This document shows, one piece after another, positions 1-5,094 of a DNA stretch of 5,462 nucleotides (the first letter of the stretch is position 1; every line of letters starts with the position of its first letter). The stretch is taken from contig PXPA01000053.1 in NCBI GenBank assembly GCA_003022255.1, positions 31,082-36,543 on the forward strand. Reading direction: 5' to 3'. Below the pieces are notes generated by a model. It ran no database searches. It saw only the letters and a list, made by a program, of their open reading frames with translations, and was not told the DNA's origin. The position numbers and the translations under genes were made by a program. Source of the stretch: Parcubacteria group bacterium SW_6_46_9. GTDB lineage: Bacteria; Patescibacteriota; Minisyncoccia; Phycocordibacterales; SW-6-46-9.

Positions 1-23
1 GTGTGTTGGTTAGGTTGTGGCAT
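1..23 (-). CDS. Possible 5' end of the gene downstream of map (partial, unidentified)
   Basis: An ATG at 23-21 on the minus strand opens a frame reading M-P-Q-P-N-Q-H before the window ends. It is proposed as a start only because a good extended -10 (TGTTAGAAT, 41-33) sits 9 nt upstream of it, the same geometry as at cmk. In many bacteria infA follows map, but the seven visible residues do not identify IF-1 or anything else. With so little sequence this could equally be a chance ATG. Identity is unknown. Confidence 0.3.
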
Positions 24-32
24 GCTACCTTT

Positions 33-41
33 ATTCTAACA
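33..41 (-). promoter_or_regulatory. Extended -10 promoter after map
   Basis: The minus strand reads TGTTAGAAT (41 down to 33): a TG dinucleotide, one base, and a hexamer matching TATAAT at 5 of 6 positions. No convincing -35 lies at the usual distance, which extended -10 promoters can do without. A start about 7 nt downstream would leave only a few bases before the ATG at 23-21, so the transcript would be leaderless. The site lies just beyond the map stop codon (74-72), so the next gene seems to have its own promoter. Confidence 0.5.
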
Positions 42-71
42 TGAGACGTGTGTAAAAGGCTCTATCGATTG

Positions 72-839
72 TCATGGTAATTCCGTTACAATCTGCGGAC
101 CGTCTTCCGTGACGGCAACGGTGTGTTCAAAGTGAGCGCTTAACGATCCGTCAGCGGTGCGGTAGGTATAACCGTCTTCCCCGTGGATTATATCCGCACC
201 ACCACAGCCAATCATGGGCTCAATGGCAATGACCGTACCGACTGGAAGCTCTGGCCCGGTGCCGGCAGTCCCAAAATTAGGTACTGTTGGGTCTTCGTGT
301 ACCTCATATCCGACGCCGTGACCAACAAGTTGTTGGTATATTGCGTAATCATTACCAACAGTCTCTTCAATTGCTGCGGAAATGTCGCCAACATGGTTAC
401 CAGGCTGTGCCTGCTTAATGCCGGCGTGTAAAGCATTCCGGCAGGTAGTTAATAAGCCATCTTTCTTCTTGTTTGACTCACCAACTACAAATGAAACTGC
501 CGAATCAGTGATAAGATCTTTGTGTACCAGCCCGGAATCAATTGTCACCACATCTCCGCCTTGCAGTACATCGTCGTTTTCGCTGGCAATGCCGTGGACG
601 ATGGTGTCATTGATGGACACACATACCTTATCCGGATACGGCCGGACGGCTCCAGTCGGCTGATACTGGTAAAATGCCGGATCATCCTCTTCGGGGATTA
701 GATCATCGACTTTATCATTAAGTTCAGATACGGGCAGTCCGACTTCACAAACGTCTTTCAGCGCATGCAGCATCTCCGCCAGACGACGACCGCAATCGTG
801 TAAGTGAGCTATTTCTTGTTGTGTTTTAGTTTGAATCAT
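72..839 (-). CDS. map: Type I methionine aminopeptidase
   Basis: Cytoplasmic metalloprotease that removes the initiator methionine from nascent proteins whose second residue is small. The 255-residue protein has the length of a bacterial type Ia enzyme without an N-terminal zinc-finger extension. All five metal ligands are visible: D101 (VTIDSG), D112 (LITDSA), H174 (GHGVG), E207 (IAIEPM) and E238 (HFEHT). The conserved substrate-site histidines are at H82 (VHGI) and H181 (EVHEDP). The usual HGIP reads HGIA here. The start at 839 is supported by the family-typical MIQTKTQQEI opening. Its ATG overlaps the TGA of the upstream UMP kinase gene as ATGA, which points to translational coupling; there is no proper Shine-Dalgarno, only a GGA directly before the ATG. 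It is the last gene of the adk-like/pyrH/map unit; map next to secY and adk is classical spc-operon context. Confidence 0.95.
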   Translation of the reverse strand: MIQTKTQQEIAHLHDCGRRLAEMLHALKDVCEVGLPVSELNDKVDDLIPEEDDPAFYQYQPTGAVRPYPDKVCVSINDTIVHGIASENDDVLQGGDVVTIDSGLVHKDLITDSAVSFVVGESNKKKDGLLTTCRNALHAGIKQAQPGNHVGDISAAIEETVGNDYAIYQQLVGHGVGYEVHEDPTVPNFGTAGTGPELPVGTVIAIEPMIGCGGADIIHGEDGYTYRTADGSLSAHFEHTVAVTEDGPQIVTELP

Positions 840-1537
840 TCCGGATAAATTAAGGAACCAGTAAAATCGTCATTGTTGAGATAATCACGCAGATTATCTA
901 TGGGCGTACCGCTCATTACCGCAACCTCCATACCACACCCCCGAGCAAACTCAGCTGATACGGGGTCAAACGGTATGTGCAACCCCGGCTCCCAACTGCC
1001 GGGAATCATGTCTTGGTACTGGCTCCAGCTTAATTTATTTACTGGTTTAGCGTCCGGATTCTTATCCGGATCAGCATCGTAAATATGAGAAATATTCGAT
1101 AGGTTGACCAAGTGGTCTGCCCCGATGGCTTCAGCAACGGCCACAGCTTCGTAATCAGAGCTGTGGCCGGGCGTATCACCGGCAGCACCAATTACAACCG
1201 GCACCTCCTGAATGGCGTCAGCCGTTGCGTTTGGTGTTAGTACCACTTCCTCATGCGCTAAATCACCAAGGATTAGCCGCACAAACTGCCCATGCATACG
1301 GGTCACATGAATTCCCATCCAGTCACGAGCTGTATCATCAGCATCACTTAGATCATCCAGGGCGTGCTGATAGCGTCGGCAAACGGCTCCGCCACCGGTA
1401 ATGATACAGAATGAGCGTTTGGGTGTCTCGTCCCGGATCAGTTGCTGAAATGAATGTAAAAAAGACTTGTTAATGCCACTTTTGGGCGCAATTAACGAAC
1501 CGCCAAGTGATATTACACTAACGTTTTTTGTGTCCAT
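836..1537 (-). CDS. pyrH: UMP kinase, archaeal-like type (amino acid kinase fold)
   Basis: Predicted to phosphorylate UMP to UDP with ATP in the cytoplasm. The 233 residues carry the amino acid kinase family pattern: a glycine-rich phosphate loop SLGGSL (10-15), TGGGAVCRRY (47-56), the helix DWMGIHVTRMHGQ (72-84), GDTPGHSSDYEAV (120-132) and the family's YDADPDKNPDAK (153-164), followed by PGLHIPFDPVSAEFA (184-198). The WMGIHVTR and GLHIPFDP segments fit archaeal-type UMP kinases better than the E. coli PyrH type; I judge this from memory of the families. Other members of the fold (isopentenyl phosphate kinase, glutamate 5-kinase, carbamate kinase) are possible, but the YDADP-KNPDAK motif favours UMP kinase. 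It starts 11 nt after the adenylate-kinase-like stop without a visible Shine-Dalgarno and overlaps map by 4 nt, so the three genes form one operon. Confidence 0.75.
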   Translation of the reverse strand: MDTKNVSVISLGGSLIAPKSGINKSFLHSFQQLIRDETPKRSFCIITGGGAVCRRYQHALDDLSDADDTARDWMGIHVTRMHGQFVRLILGDLAHEEVVLTPNATADAIQEVPVVIGAAGDTPGHSSDYEAVAVAEAIGADHLVNLSNISHIYDADPDKNPDAKPVNKLSWSQYQDMIPGSWEPGLHIPFDPVSAEFARGCGMEVAVMSGTPIDNLRDYLNNDDFTGSLIYPE

Positions 1538-1548
1538 GGATCATTAGG

Positions 1549-2133
1549 TTACGACAGTAAATTGCAAATATCATCATGGACCATTGATTTAGATTGCTTG
1601 CCGTCAACCTCCTCACACCGGTAATTATCTATTTGCTTAAAGTGATCAATAACCGGCTTTGTCTGCTTGCGGTACTGGGCAAGTCGGTTAGCGATTGACT
1701 CCCGGGTATCATCATTGCGACCCCGGTTTGACAACCGTTCGTAAGTAGTTTTCTCGTCAATCGTTAAGTGAATGACCAAGCGATTCTCCCGCTGGTAAAA
1801 ATCAAGCGCTTCCGAAAGCAGTTTGGCCTCAAGCATGCGTCGCGGTGAGCCATCAAGCACGAGATGCGTTTCCGGGTCTAAATTGTCAATTAGCTGTGTG
1901 GCCCACAGACGCACCGCCAGAAATGACGGCTGAAGCTTGCCGGCTTCAATTGTTGAGCGTATCTGCTTTCCGGTCCAGTTACTCTGCTTTGCTAACTGCC
2001 GAAAGGACTGGCCGGTCTCAAAGTGCAAAACGTCTTTTTTGCTTTCTTTCCGTAGGTAGTTTGCTAATTTTTCTGATTGCGTTCCTTTTCCGCTGCCTTG
2101 CGGGCCAAGCAGGATAATTGTTTGTGTGTCCAT
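1549..2133 (-). CDS. adk: Adenylate kinase family protein, divergent AMP-site motifs
   Basis: Nucleoside monophosphate kinase of the adenylate kinase family, 194 residues. The P-loop is GPQGSGKGTQ (10-19). The NMP-binding segment is FETGQSFRQLA (38-48), with R45 matching the AMP-binding arginine. LDGSPRR (93-99) stands where the family has LDGFPR. The lid is the short form without zinc cysteines, with R133, R137, R139, D141-D142, R144 and R150 in the pattern ERLSNRGRNDD...RL. Two normally strong positions differ: TGD becomes TGQ (Q42) and GFPR becomes GSPR (S96). Catalytic arginines and P-loop are intact, so it is probably active, but the monophosphate preference could differ from AMP. First gene of the minus-strand operon with pyrH and map, and next to secY once the inverted cmk is ignored, as adk is in classical spc operons. 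The region before the ATG has only a weak GAG. Confidence 0.8.
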   Translation of the reverse strand: MDTQTIILLGPQGSGKGTQSEKLANYLRKESKKDVLHFETGQSFRQLAKQSNWTGKQIRSTIEAGKLQPSFLAVRLWATQLIDNLDPETHLVLDGSPRRMLEAKLLSEALDFYQRENRLVIHLTIDEKTTYERLSNRGRNDDTRESIANRLAQYRKQTKPVIDHFKQIDNYRCEEVDGKQSKSMVHDDICNLLS

Positions 2134-2172
2134 ACCACTCAGGGTAACACAATTTATCCACGATCCGGTTCA

Positions 2173-2181
2173 TGCTAGACT
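2173..2181 (+). promoter_or_regulatory. Extended -10 promoter for cytidylate kinase
   Basis: The plus strand reads TGCTAGACT: TG, one base, and a hexamer matching TATAAT at 4 of 6 positions, ending 10 nt before the ATG at 2192. No clear -35 is seen. A start about 7 nt downstream leaves a leader of around 4 nt, and no Shine-Dalgarno precedes the ATG. The divergent adk-like gene starts at 2133, so a 58-nt spacer must serve both directions. On the minus strand a weak TGTTACCCT lies 7 nt before that ATG, too poor to call. Confidence 0.45.
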
Positions 2182-2191
2182 AATTAATACA

Positions 2192-2755
2192 ATGAAACCC
2201 AAGATTATCACCATAAGCGGCCCACCCGGAAGTGGCACCACAACCGTCTCCCGCAATGTATCAGAAAACTTGGATTACAGCCGATTTGCATCCGGTGACT
2301 TTATGCGTAATCTCGCTCGTGAGCGGGGCATATCCTTACAAAAACTTATCGAAAAAGCCGAGAATAATCCGGAAATAGACCGGAAAATCGATGCCAAAGT
2401 ACAGAATCTCGCCGACGGAGATGAGCTTGTTGTTGATTCTCGGCTGGCTTTCCATTTTATACCGGAAAGCTTTGCTGTGTATCTTGAGGTCAATTTTGAT
2501 AACGCTGCTCAACGAGTGTATGAAGACAAAGACCAGCGCAAGAAAAACGCTGAGCGAGATGCCGACTCAATTAAAGAAACCAAAAAACAGATTATCGAAC
2601 GGCTTGAAAGCGAGCGAGAACGCTACAAAAACCTGTATAACATCGACCACACAAACCACACACACTACGATCTAATAATTCGGACGGATGATAAGACCGT
2701 AAAGACGATTACCAACATCATCATCCGCGAGTACAAAAGTTGGCTAAAACAATAA
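2192..2755 (+). CDS. cmk: Archaeal-type cytidylate kinase (CMP kinase)
   Basis: Predicted to phosphorylate CMP or dCMP with ATP in the cytoplasm. The 187-residue protein has the archaeal CMP kinase pattern: ITISGPPGSGTTTVSR (6-21), in which threonine replaces the usual Walker A lysine as is typical for this subfamily, then ASGDFMRNLARERGI (33-47), NPEIDRKID (59-67), the substrate segment VVDSRLA (80-86), a charged lid region with ERDADSIKE (121-129), and RERYKNLYNID (142-152). The frame is open upstream to 2126, but the start at 2192 is chosen because family members begin directly with the first beta strand (MKPKIITISG) and because the upstream codons lie over the divergent start region and promoter. 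It is the only plus-strand gene, divergent from the adk-like operon and convergent with secY. Together with its neighbours it gives three NMP kinases in a row. Confidence 0.88.
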   Translation: MKPKIITISGPPGSGTTTVSRNVSENLDYSRFASGDFMRNLARERGISLQKLIEKAENNPEIDRKIDAKVQNLADGDELVVDSRLAFHFIPESFAVYLEVNFDNAAQRVYEDKDQRKKNAERDADSIKETKKQIIERLESERERYKNLYNIDHTNHTHYDLIIRTDDKTVKTITNIIIREYKSWLKQ

Positions 2756-2837
2756 TTAAACTCCAGTGTGAGCACCCTTTTTCTTGGAATACTTCACACA
2801 TGCTGACCAATCTTTTTTTCAAACAAATCGAATTATT
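2756..2837. other. Convergent intergenic region between cmk and the copy A repeat
   Basis: This AT-rich stretch separates the 3' ends of convergent cmk and secY together with copy A of the structured repeat. It holds GTGTGA (2766-2771), complementary to TCACAC (2794-2799), and a run of seven T at 2813-2819. The run lies 13 nt after the weak stem, so an intrinsic terminator for cmk is possible but poor. No gene is seen; the minus-strand open frame across it (2721-2936) has no recognisable protein features. Confidence 0.4.
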
Positions 2838-2855
2838 GCACTTCCTTAGCAAAAT
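2838..2855 (+). repeat. 18-nt direct repeat box, copy A
   Basis: GCACTTCCTTAGCAAAAT is identical to 4786-4803 and in the same orientation. In both places it lies on the same side of a structured 131-nt domain, so it appears to mark one edge of the repeated element. Here 40 nt separate it from that domain; in copy B 160 nt do. AT-rich sequence precedes it in both copies. Confidence 0.85.
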
Positions 2856-2863
2856 TAACAAAT

Positions 2864-2895
2864 GCCAAGAATGTTGGGCGTGACCTATAACTTGA
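2864..2895 (+). repeat. Small hairpin and conserved linker of the element, copy A
   Basis: A short stem CCAA/TTGG (2865-2868, 2874-2877) is followed by GCGTGACCTATAACTTGA. At the same position copy B has a stronger hairpin (4928-4945) followed by GAGCGACAACTAATGTGA. Shared bases are GNGNGAC and TAANNTGA, which run directly into the GTACC that closes the branched domain. The hairpin differs in sequence and strength between copies but keeps its place. Confidence 0.55.
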
Positions 2896-3026
2896 GTACC
2901 CCCTTTCTGTGCGGCCTCGCGCAGAGTGCTCAGCATGGTAATTCTGCGAAGCAGAATTTGAGCACTCGAGCGGATAAAAATTTCCCGCTGGGAAATTTAT
3001 TTGTGCCGCAACAGAAAGTGGGGTGC
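2896..3026 (+). ncRNA. Candidate structured RNA element, copy A, 131 nt (strand inferred)
   Basis: Branched domain closed by a long stem: GTACC/GGTGC (2896-2900, 3022-3026), 2 bp (2901-2902, 3020-3021), a one-base bulge at 3019, CTTTCTG/CAGAAAG (2903-2909, 3012-3018), an A bulge at 3011, and TGCGGC/GCCGCA (2910-2915, 3005-3010). Inside, CTC/GAG (2916-2918, 2968-2970) is followed by bulge GCGCA and a perfect 9-bp stem (2924-2932, 2959-2967). Then come bulge GCATGGT (2933-2939) and an 8-bp hairpin with loop GAA (2940-2958). A second hairpin (2978-2998) has stem AAATTTC/GAAATTT and loop CCGCTGG. It begins 2 nt from the secY stop. Plus-strand reading is inferred because T2897-G3025 pairs only as a wobble on that strand. 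On the minus strand the last hairpin ends in TTTTTA and could also terminate secY transcripts. No known RNA family was recognised. Confidence 0.65.
2978..2998 (-). terminator. Possible secY terminator hairpin
   Basis: On the minus strand AAATTTCCC-AGC-GGGAAATTT forms a perfect 9-bp stem with a 3-nt loop, and the stem end runs into TTTTTA, about 30 nt after the secY stop. This fits a weak intrinsic terminator. The same hairpin in copy B (5044-5070) has no T-run, so termination is unlikely to be its conserved role. Confidence 0.35.
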
Positions 3027-3028
3027 GG

Positions 3029-4294
3029 CTAGTACTGACGCATGGCAATCTGACCGTCAAGACGCTTGATAACATCAACAAGTACGGCAACAACAATCAA
3101 AAGCGCCGTTCCCCCGATTGCCAGTCGTTGCATACCGGTAATTTGCTGCATAATAATCGGCAAAATGGCAATAAGGCCTAAAAACACGCCGCCCGAGAAG
3201 GTTACCCGACTCATAATCTTTGCAATGTACTGACGCGTACTCTCGCCCGGCCGGACACCGGGAATGAAGGCGCCGGATTTTTGCAAGTTTTCGGCCACCG
3301 AATCCGGCTCGAAGGTGATTGCCGTATAAAAGAACGTAAACAAAAATACCAACACAAAGTAAATTGCCGCATAGAGCACATCATTGTTGTAGATCGATTG
3401 CAAAAAGCCAATGACACCGCCTGCCTGCGGACCGTAGCCGAGGACGTTAATAATCATCTGCGGGAAAAGCATGATTGAGAGGCCGAAAATGATCGGCATA
3501 ACGCCGGCCTGGTTGAGTTTTAAGGGCAGATACGTAGAGACGTTTTGGTTGCCACCTTCTCCGCGTTGTTTTGAGTACGTAATCGGTATTGGCCGCTTGG
3601 CTTCGGTAACCGCCACGATGCCGTAGACAATAGCTACAGCCGCCACAAGAAACGCGGCATACATAAAAAGCTGATCGCGAGTAAACTGAAAAATAAGCTG
3701 ACTTAATGCCTGTGGCAGGCGAGCGACAATACCGGCAAAAATTAACAGGCTAATGCCGTTGCCAATACCAAACTCAGTAATCAACTCACCGATCCACATA
3801 AGCAGTACCGCTCCAGCGGTGATCACAATCACGCTGGTGAGCATCTGAAACCAATCAAGCTGGCCAAGCACCCCCTGGCGTTGCAAAAGCGTGAGAAACC
3901 CAAAGCCCTGAATCGCTGCCAGTGGTACAGTTAAAAGCCTCGAGTACTGCGTGAATTTACGCTTTCCGGCCTGCCCTTCATCATGATACATTGATTTGAG
4001 CTTTGGACTCATCACTGTCATCAACTGCATAATGATTGCAGCGGTAATGTACGGCCCGATACCAAGCATCACAATCGAGATACTGGAAAGGCCACCACCA
4101 GTTAAGACATTAAGCAGGCCGAATACCTGATTGTCAGCAAAAAACTGCGTTAGGTTGGTCGGGTCAATCCCGGGGGCAGGAACGGCTGCTAACACACGGA
4201 AAAGAAACAACCCACCGAGTGTGTACAAAATCCGCCGGCGAATATCCTCATCAGAAAACGCCAGTTTCGCTTTTTTTACAAACGTATCAAACAT
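3029..4294 (-). CDS. secY: Protein translocase subunit SecY
   Basis: Central channel subunit of the SecYEG translocon in the cytoplasmic membrane; it works with SecA and ribosomes to export and insert proteins. The 421 residues are typical in length and contain about ten hydrophobic segments. Recognisable stretches are TM1 (22-40), the plug and TM2 region TGGGLSSISIVMLGIGPYI (65-83), WIGELITEFGIGNGISLLIF (167-186), the cytosolic loop EAKRPIPITYSKQR (231-244), NQAGVMPIIFG (261-271) and the C5 loop NLQKSGAFIPGVRPGESTRQYI (336-357) that meets SecA and the ribosome. The C-terminus is GGTALLIVVAVLVDVIKRLDGQIAMRQY. It starts 10 nt after the rplO stop with no Shine-Dalgarno, so it probably shares the rplO promoter. 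Its stop TAG lies next to copy A of the structured repeat, and cmk converges from the other side where adk would usually follow on the same strand. Confidence 0.97.
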   Translation of the reverse strand: MFDTFVKKAKLAFSDEDIRRRILYTLGGLFLFRVLAAVPAPGIDPTNLTQFFADNQVFGLLNVLTGGGLSSISIVMLGIGPYITAAIIMQLMTVMSPKLKSMYHDEGQAGKRKFTQYSRLLTVPLAAIQGFGFLTLLQRQGVLGQLDWFQMLTSVIVITAGAVLLMWIGELITEFGIGNGISLLIFAGIVARLPQALSQLIFQFTRDQLFMYAAFLVAAVAIVYGIVAVTEAKRPIPITYSKQRGEGGNQNVSTYLPLKLNQAGVMPIIFGLSIMLFPQMIINVLGYGPQAGGVIGFLQSIYNNDVLYAAIYFVLVFLFTFFYTAITFEPDSVAENLQKSGAFIPGVRPGESTRQYIAKIMSRVTFSGGVFLGLIAILPIIMQQITGMQRLAIGGTALLIVVAVLVDVIKRLDGQIAMRQY

Positions 4295-4304
4295 GAAAGC
4301 GTAA

Positions 4305-4736
4305 CTATTTTACGTCACCACCAGCAGCCTCAATCATCTTGCGAGCACTGTCCGAGATTTCGCAACCGGCGACAATAACGGCCGTGTCAATATCACCTTC
4401 ACCAAGAATTTTAATCGGCGGGATTCGGTTACCCTTTTTCTGGATGAGGCCGGCTTTGACTAAAAACTGTGGTGTCACATGAGTATCTTTCTCTACCACG
4501 TCCGCAAGTGAACCAACGTTAACCGCTACCGGCTTCTTGTGGACTGGGTTGTTGTCATACCCCCGGAGCTTCGGAAGCTTTTTAATCCGATCACGGATCT
4601 GTGGCCGCGGTGTCCCGCCGGCACGAGCAAGCTGACCTTTATGACCACGCCCGCACGTCTTTCCGCGGGACCCACCACGGCCGACACGCTTTTTATCGTC
4701 TTTGTCAGTTTTCGGCTGTAGATCGTGAAGTTGCAT
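4305..4736 (-). CDS. rplO: 50S ribosomal protein L15 (uL15)
   Basis: Large-subunit ribosomal protein that binds 23S rRNA through its basic N-terminal tail. The 143 residues match the bacterial length of about 144. The family signature is clear: MQLHDLQP at the start, RVGRGGSRGKTCGRGHKGQLARAGG (17-41) and the C-terminal IVAGCEISDSARKMIEAAGG. The ATG at 4736 is the family start. It lies only 16 nt after a TATAAT -10 and has no Shine-Dalgarno. L15 normally follows L30 (rpmD); here L30 is absent and a 364-nt structured region intervenes after rpsE. secY follows by 10 nt. Confidence 0.97.
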   Translation of the reverse strand: MQLHDLQPKTDKDDKKRVGRGGSRGKTCGRGHKGQLARAGGTPRPQIRDRIKKLPKLRGYDNNPVHKKPVAVNVGSLADVVEKDTHVTPQFLVKAGLIQKKGNRIPPIKILGEGDIDTAVIVAGCEISDSARKMIEAAGGDVK

Positions 4737-4752
4737 ACGCTAAATTAACTCA

Positions 4753-4781
4753 ATTATAGCATTTTTTCCTGGTTATTTTAA
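4753..4781 (-). promoter_or_regulatory. Promoter for rplO-secY
   Basis: The minus strand has TTAAAA (4781-4776; 4 of 6 to TTGACA), a 17-nt spacer, and TATAAT (4758-4753), preceded by TG and one base so the -10 is also extended (TGCTATAAT). A start about 7 nt on leaves a leader near 10 nt before the rplO ATG at 4736. It is the strongest promoter in the window and shows that rplO-secY need not depend on read-through from rpsE. It begins 5 nt beyond the 18-nt repeat box. Confidence 0.75.
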
Positions 4782-4785
4782 TATG

Positions 4786-4803
4786 GCACTTCCTTAGCAA
4801 AAT
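4786..4803 (+). repeat. 18-nt direct repeat box, copy B
   Basis: Identical to 2838-2855 in the same orientation. It forms the left edge of the second element copy and lies immediately beside the rplO promoter. The two bases just to its right vary (TA in A, CA in B), so the exact shared word ends here. Confidence 0.85.
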
Positions 4804-4963
4804 CAGTTTACTCCATCGATCTCGGACATGCCCTAACCAAGTGAGCCCTTCGACAAGCTCAGGGCAAGCACCCCGCAACTCATGCGCCCTGGACCACTCT
4901 GCTATTGTGGCATTACTCTTGGAGCGAATCCCGCTAAAGCGGGATGAGCGACAACTAATGTGA
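4804..4963. repeat. Expanded arm of copy B with palindromes
   Basis: This stretch is about 120 nt longer than its counterpart in copy A. It holds a short palindromic repeat GCCCT/AGGGC (4845-4849, 4861-4865) around TCGACAAGCTC; its minus-strand translation gives PELVEG, a peptide I recall from spurious open frames over dispersed repeats in many bacteria. Other pairings are CGCA/TGCG (4874-4877, 4883-4886), CCAC/GTGG (4894-4897, 4907-4910) and a strong hairpin ATCCCGC-TAAA-GCGGGAT (4928-4945). The last sits at the place of copy A's small hairpin and is followed by the conserved GNGNGAC and TAANNTGA. CAGGGC (4860-4865) could instead pair with GCCCTG (4886-4891). No gene is seen and rpmD is not present. 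Confidence 0.55.
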
Positions 4964-5094
4964 GTACCTCTGTTTTGTTCGGGCTCCGCAGGTGAGCGGG
5001 CAGGGTCTGCGACCTCTGGTCGCAGGAGTGAACCGAGGACTGAGCAGAAGCTCACGCTGGGAGCTTCTGCGTACCGAAACAAAACACGGGGTGC
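4964..5094 (+). ncRNA. Candidate structured RNA element, copy B, 131 nt (strand inferred)
   Basis: Same length and architecture as copy A with different stem sequences. The closing stem is GTACC/GGTGC (4964-4968, 5090-5094), 2 bp (4969-4970, 5088-5089), a one-base bulge at 5087, TGTTTTG/CAAAACA (4971-4977, 5080-5086), an A bulge at 5079, and TTCGG/CCGAA (4978-4982, 5074-5078). Inside are CTC/GAG (4984-4986, 5035-5037), bulge CGCA, and a weaker 9-nt pairing (4991-4999, 5026-5034) with GGT/ACC and tandem GA mismatches. Then come bulge GCAGGGT (5000-5006), an 8-bp hairpin with loop TCT (5007-5025), and a 10-bp hairpin (5044-5070) with loop ACGCTGG. It ends 7 nt from the rpsE stop. T4965-G5093 and T4969-G5089 are wobbles only on the plus strand, which argues for transcription antisense to rpsE. 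Confidence 0.65.

Noticed and set aside
2126..2191. Upstream extension of cmk by 22 codons
   Set aside because: The extra residues have no counterpart in the family and would overlap the divergent gene start and the predicted promoter. The ATG at 2192 gives the normal N-terminus.
2766..2819. Intrinsic terminator for cmk
   Set aside because: The 6-bp stem has a 22-nt loop and the T-run begins 13 nt after it, which is too far for a normal rho-independent terminator.
2721..2936. 71-codon open frame on the minus strand between cmk and secY
   Set aside because: It overlaps the cmk 3' end and repeat copy A. Its LILLRKC peptide recurs in the 4750-5082 frame only because both translate the 18-nt box and its flank.
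4860..4914. T-box or tRNA-like sequence on the minus strand (AGAGTGGTCCAGGGCGC)
   Set aside because: It resembles the T-box core or a tRNA D-arm only in part. No specifier stem, cloverleaf, or aminoacyl-tRNA synthetase gene is present.
4750..5082. 110-codon open frame on the minus strand in the rpsE-rplO gap
   Set aside because: It crosses hairpin stems and the PELVEG-type palindrome, has no recognisable domain and does not resemble L30. Both strands of the region are explained by the structured repeat.
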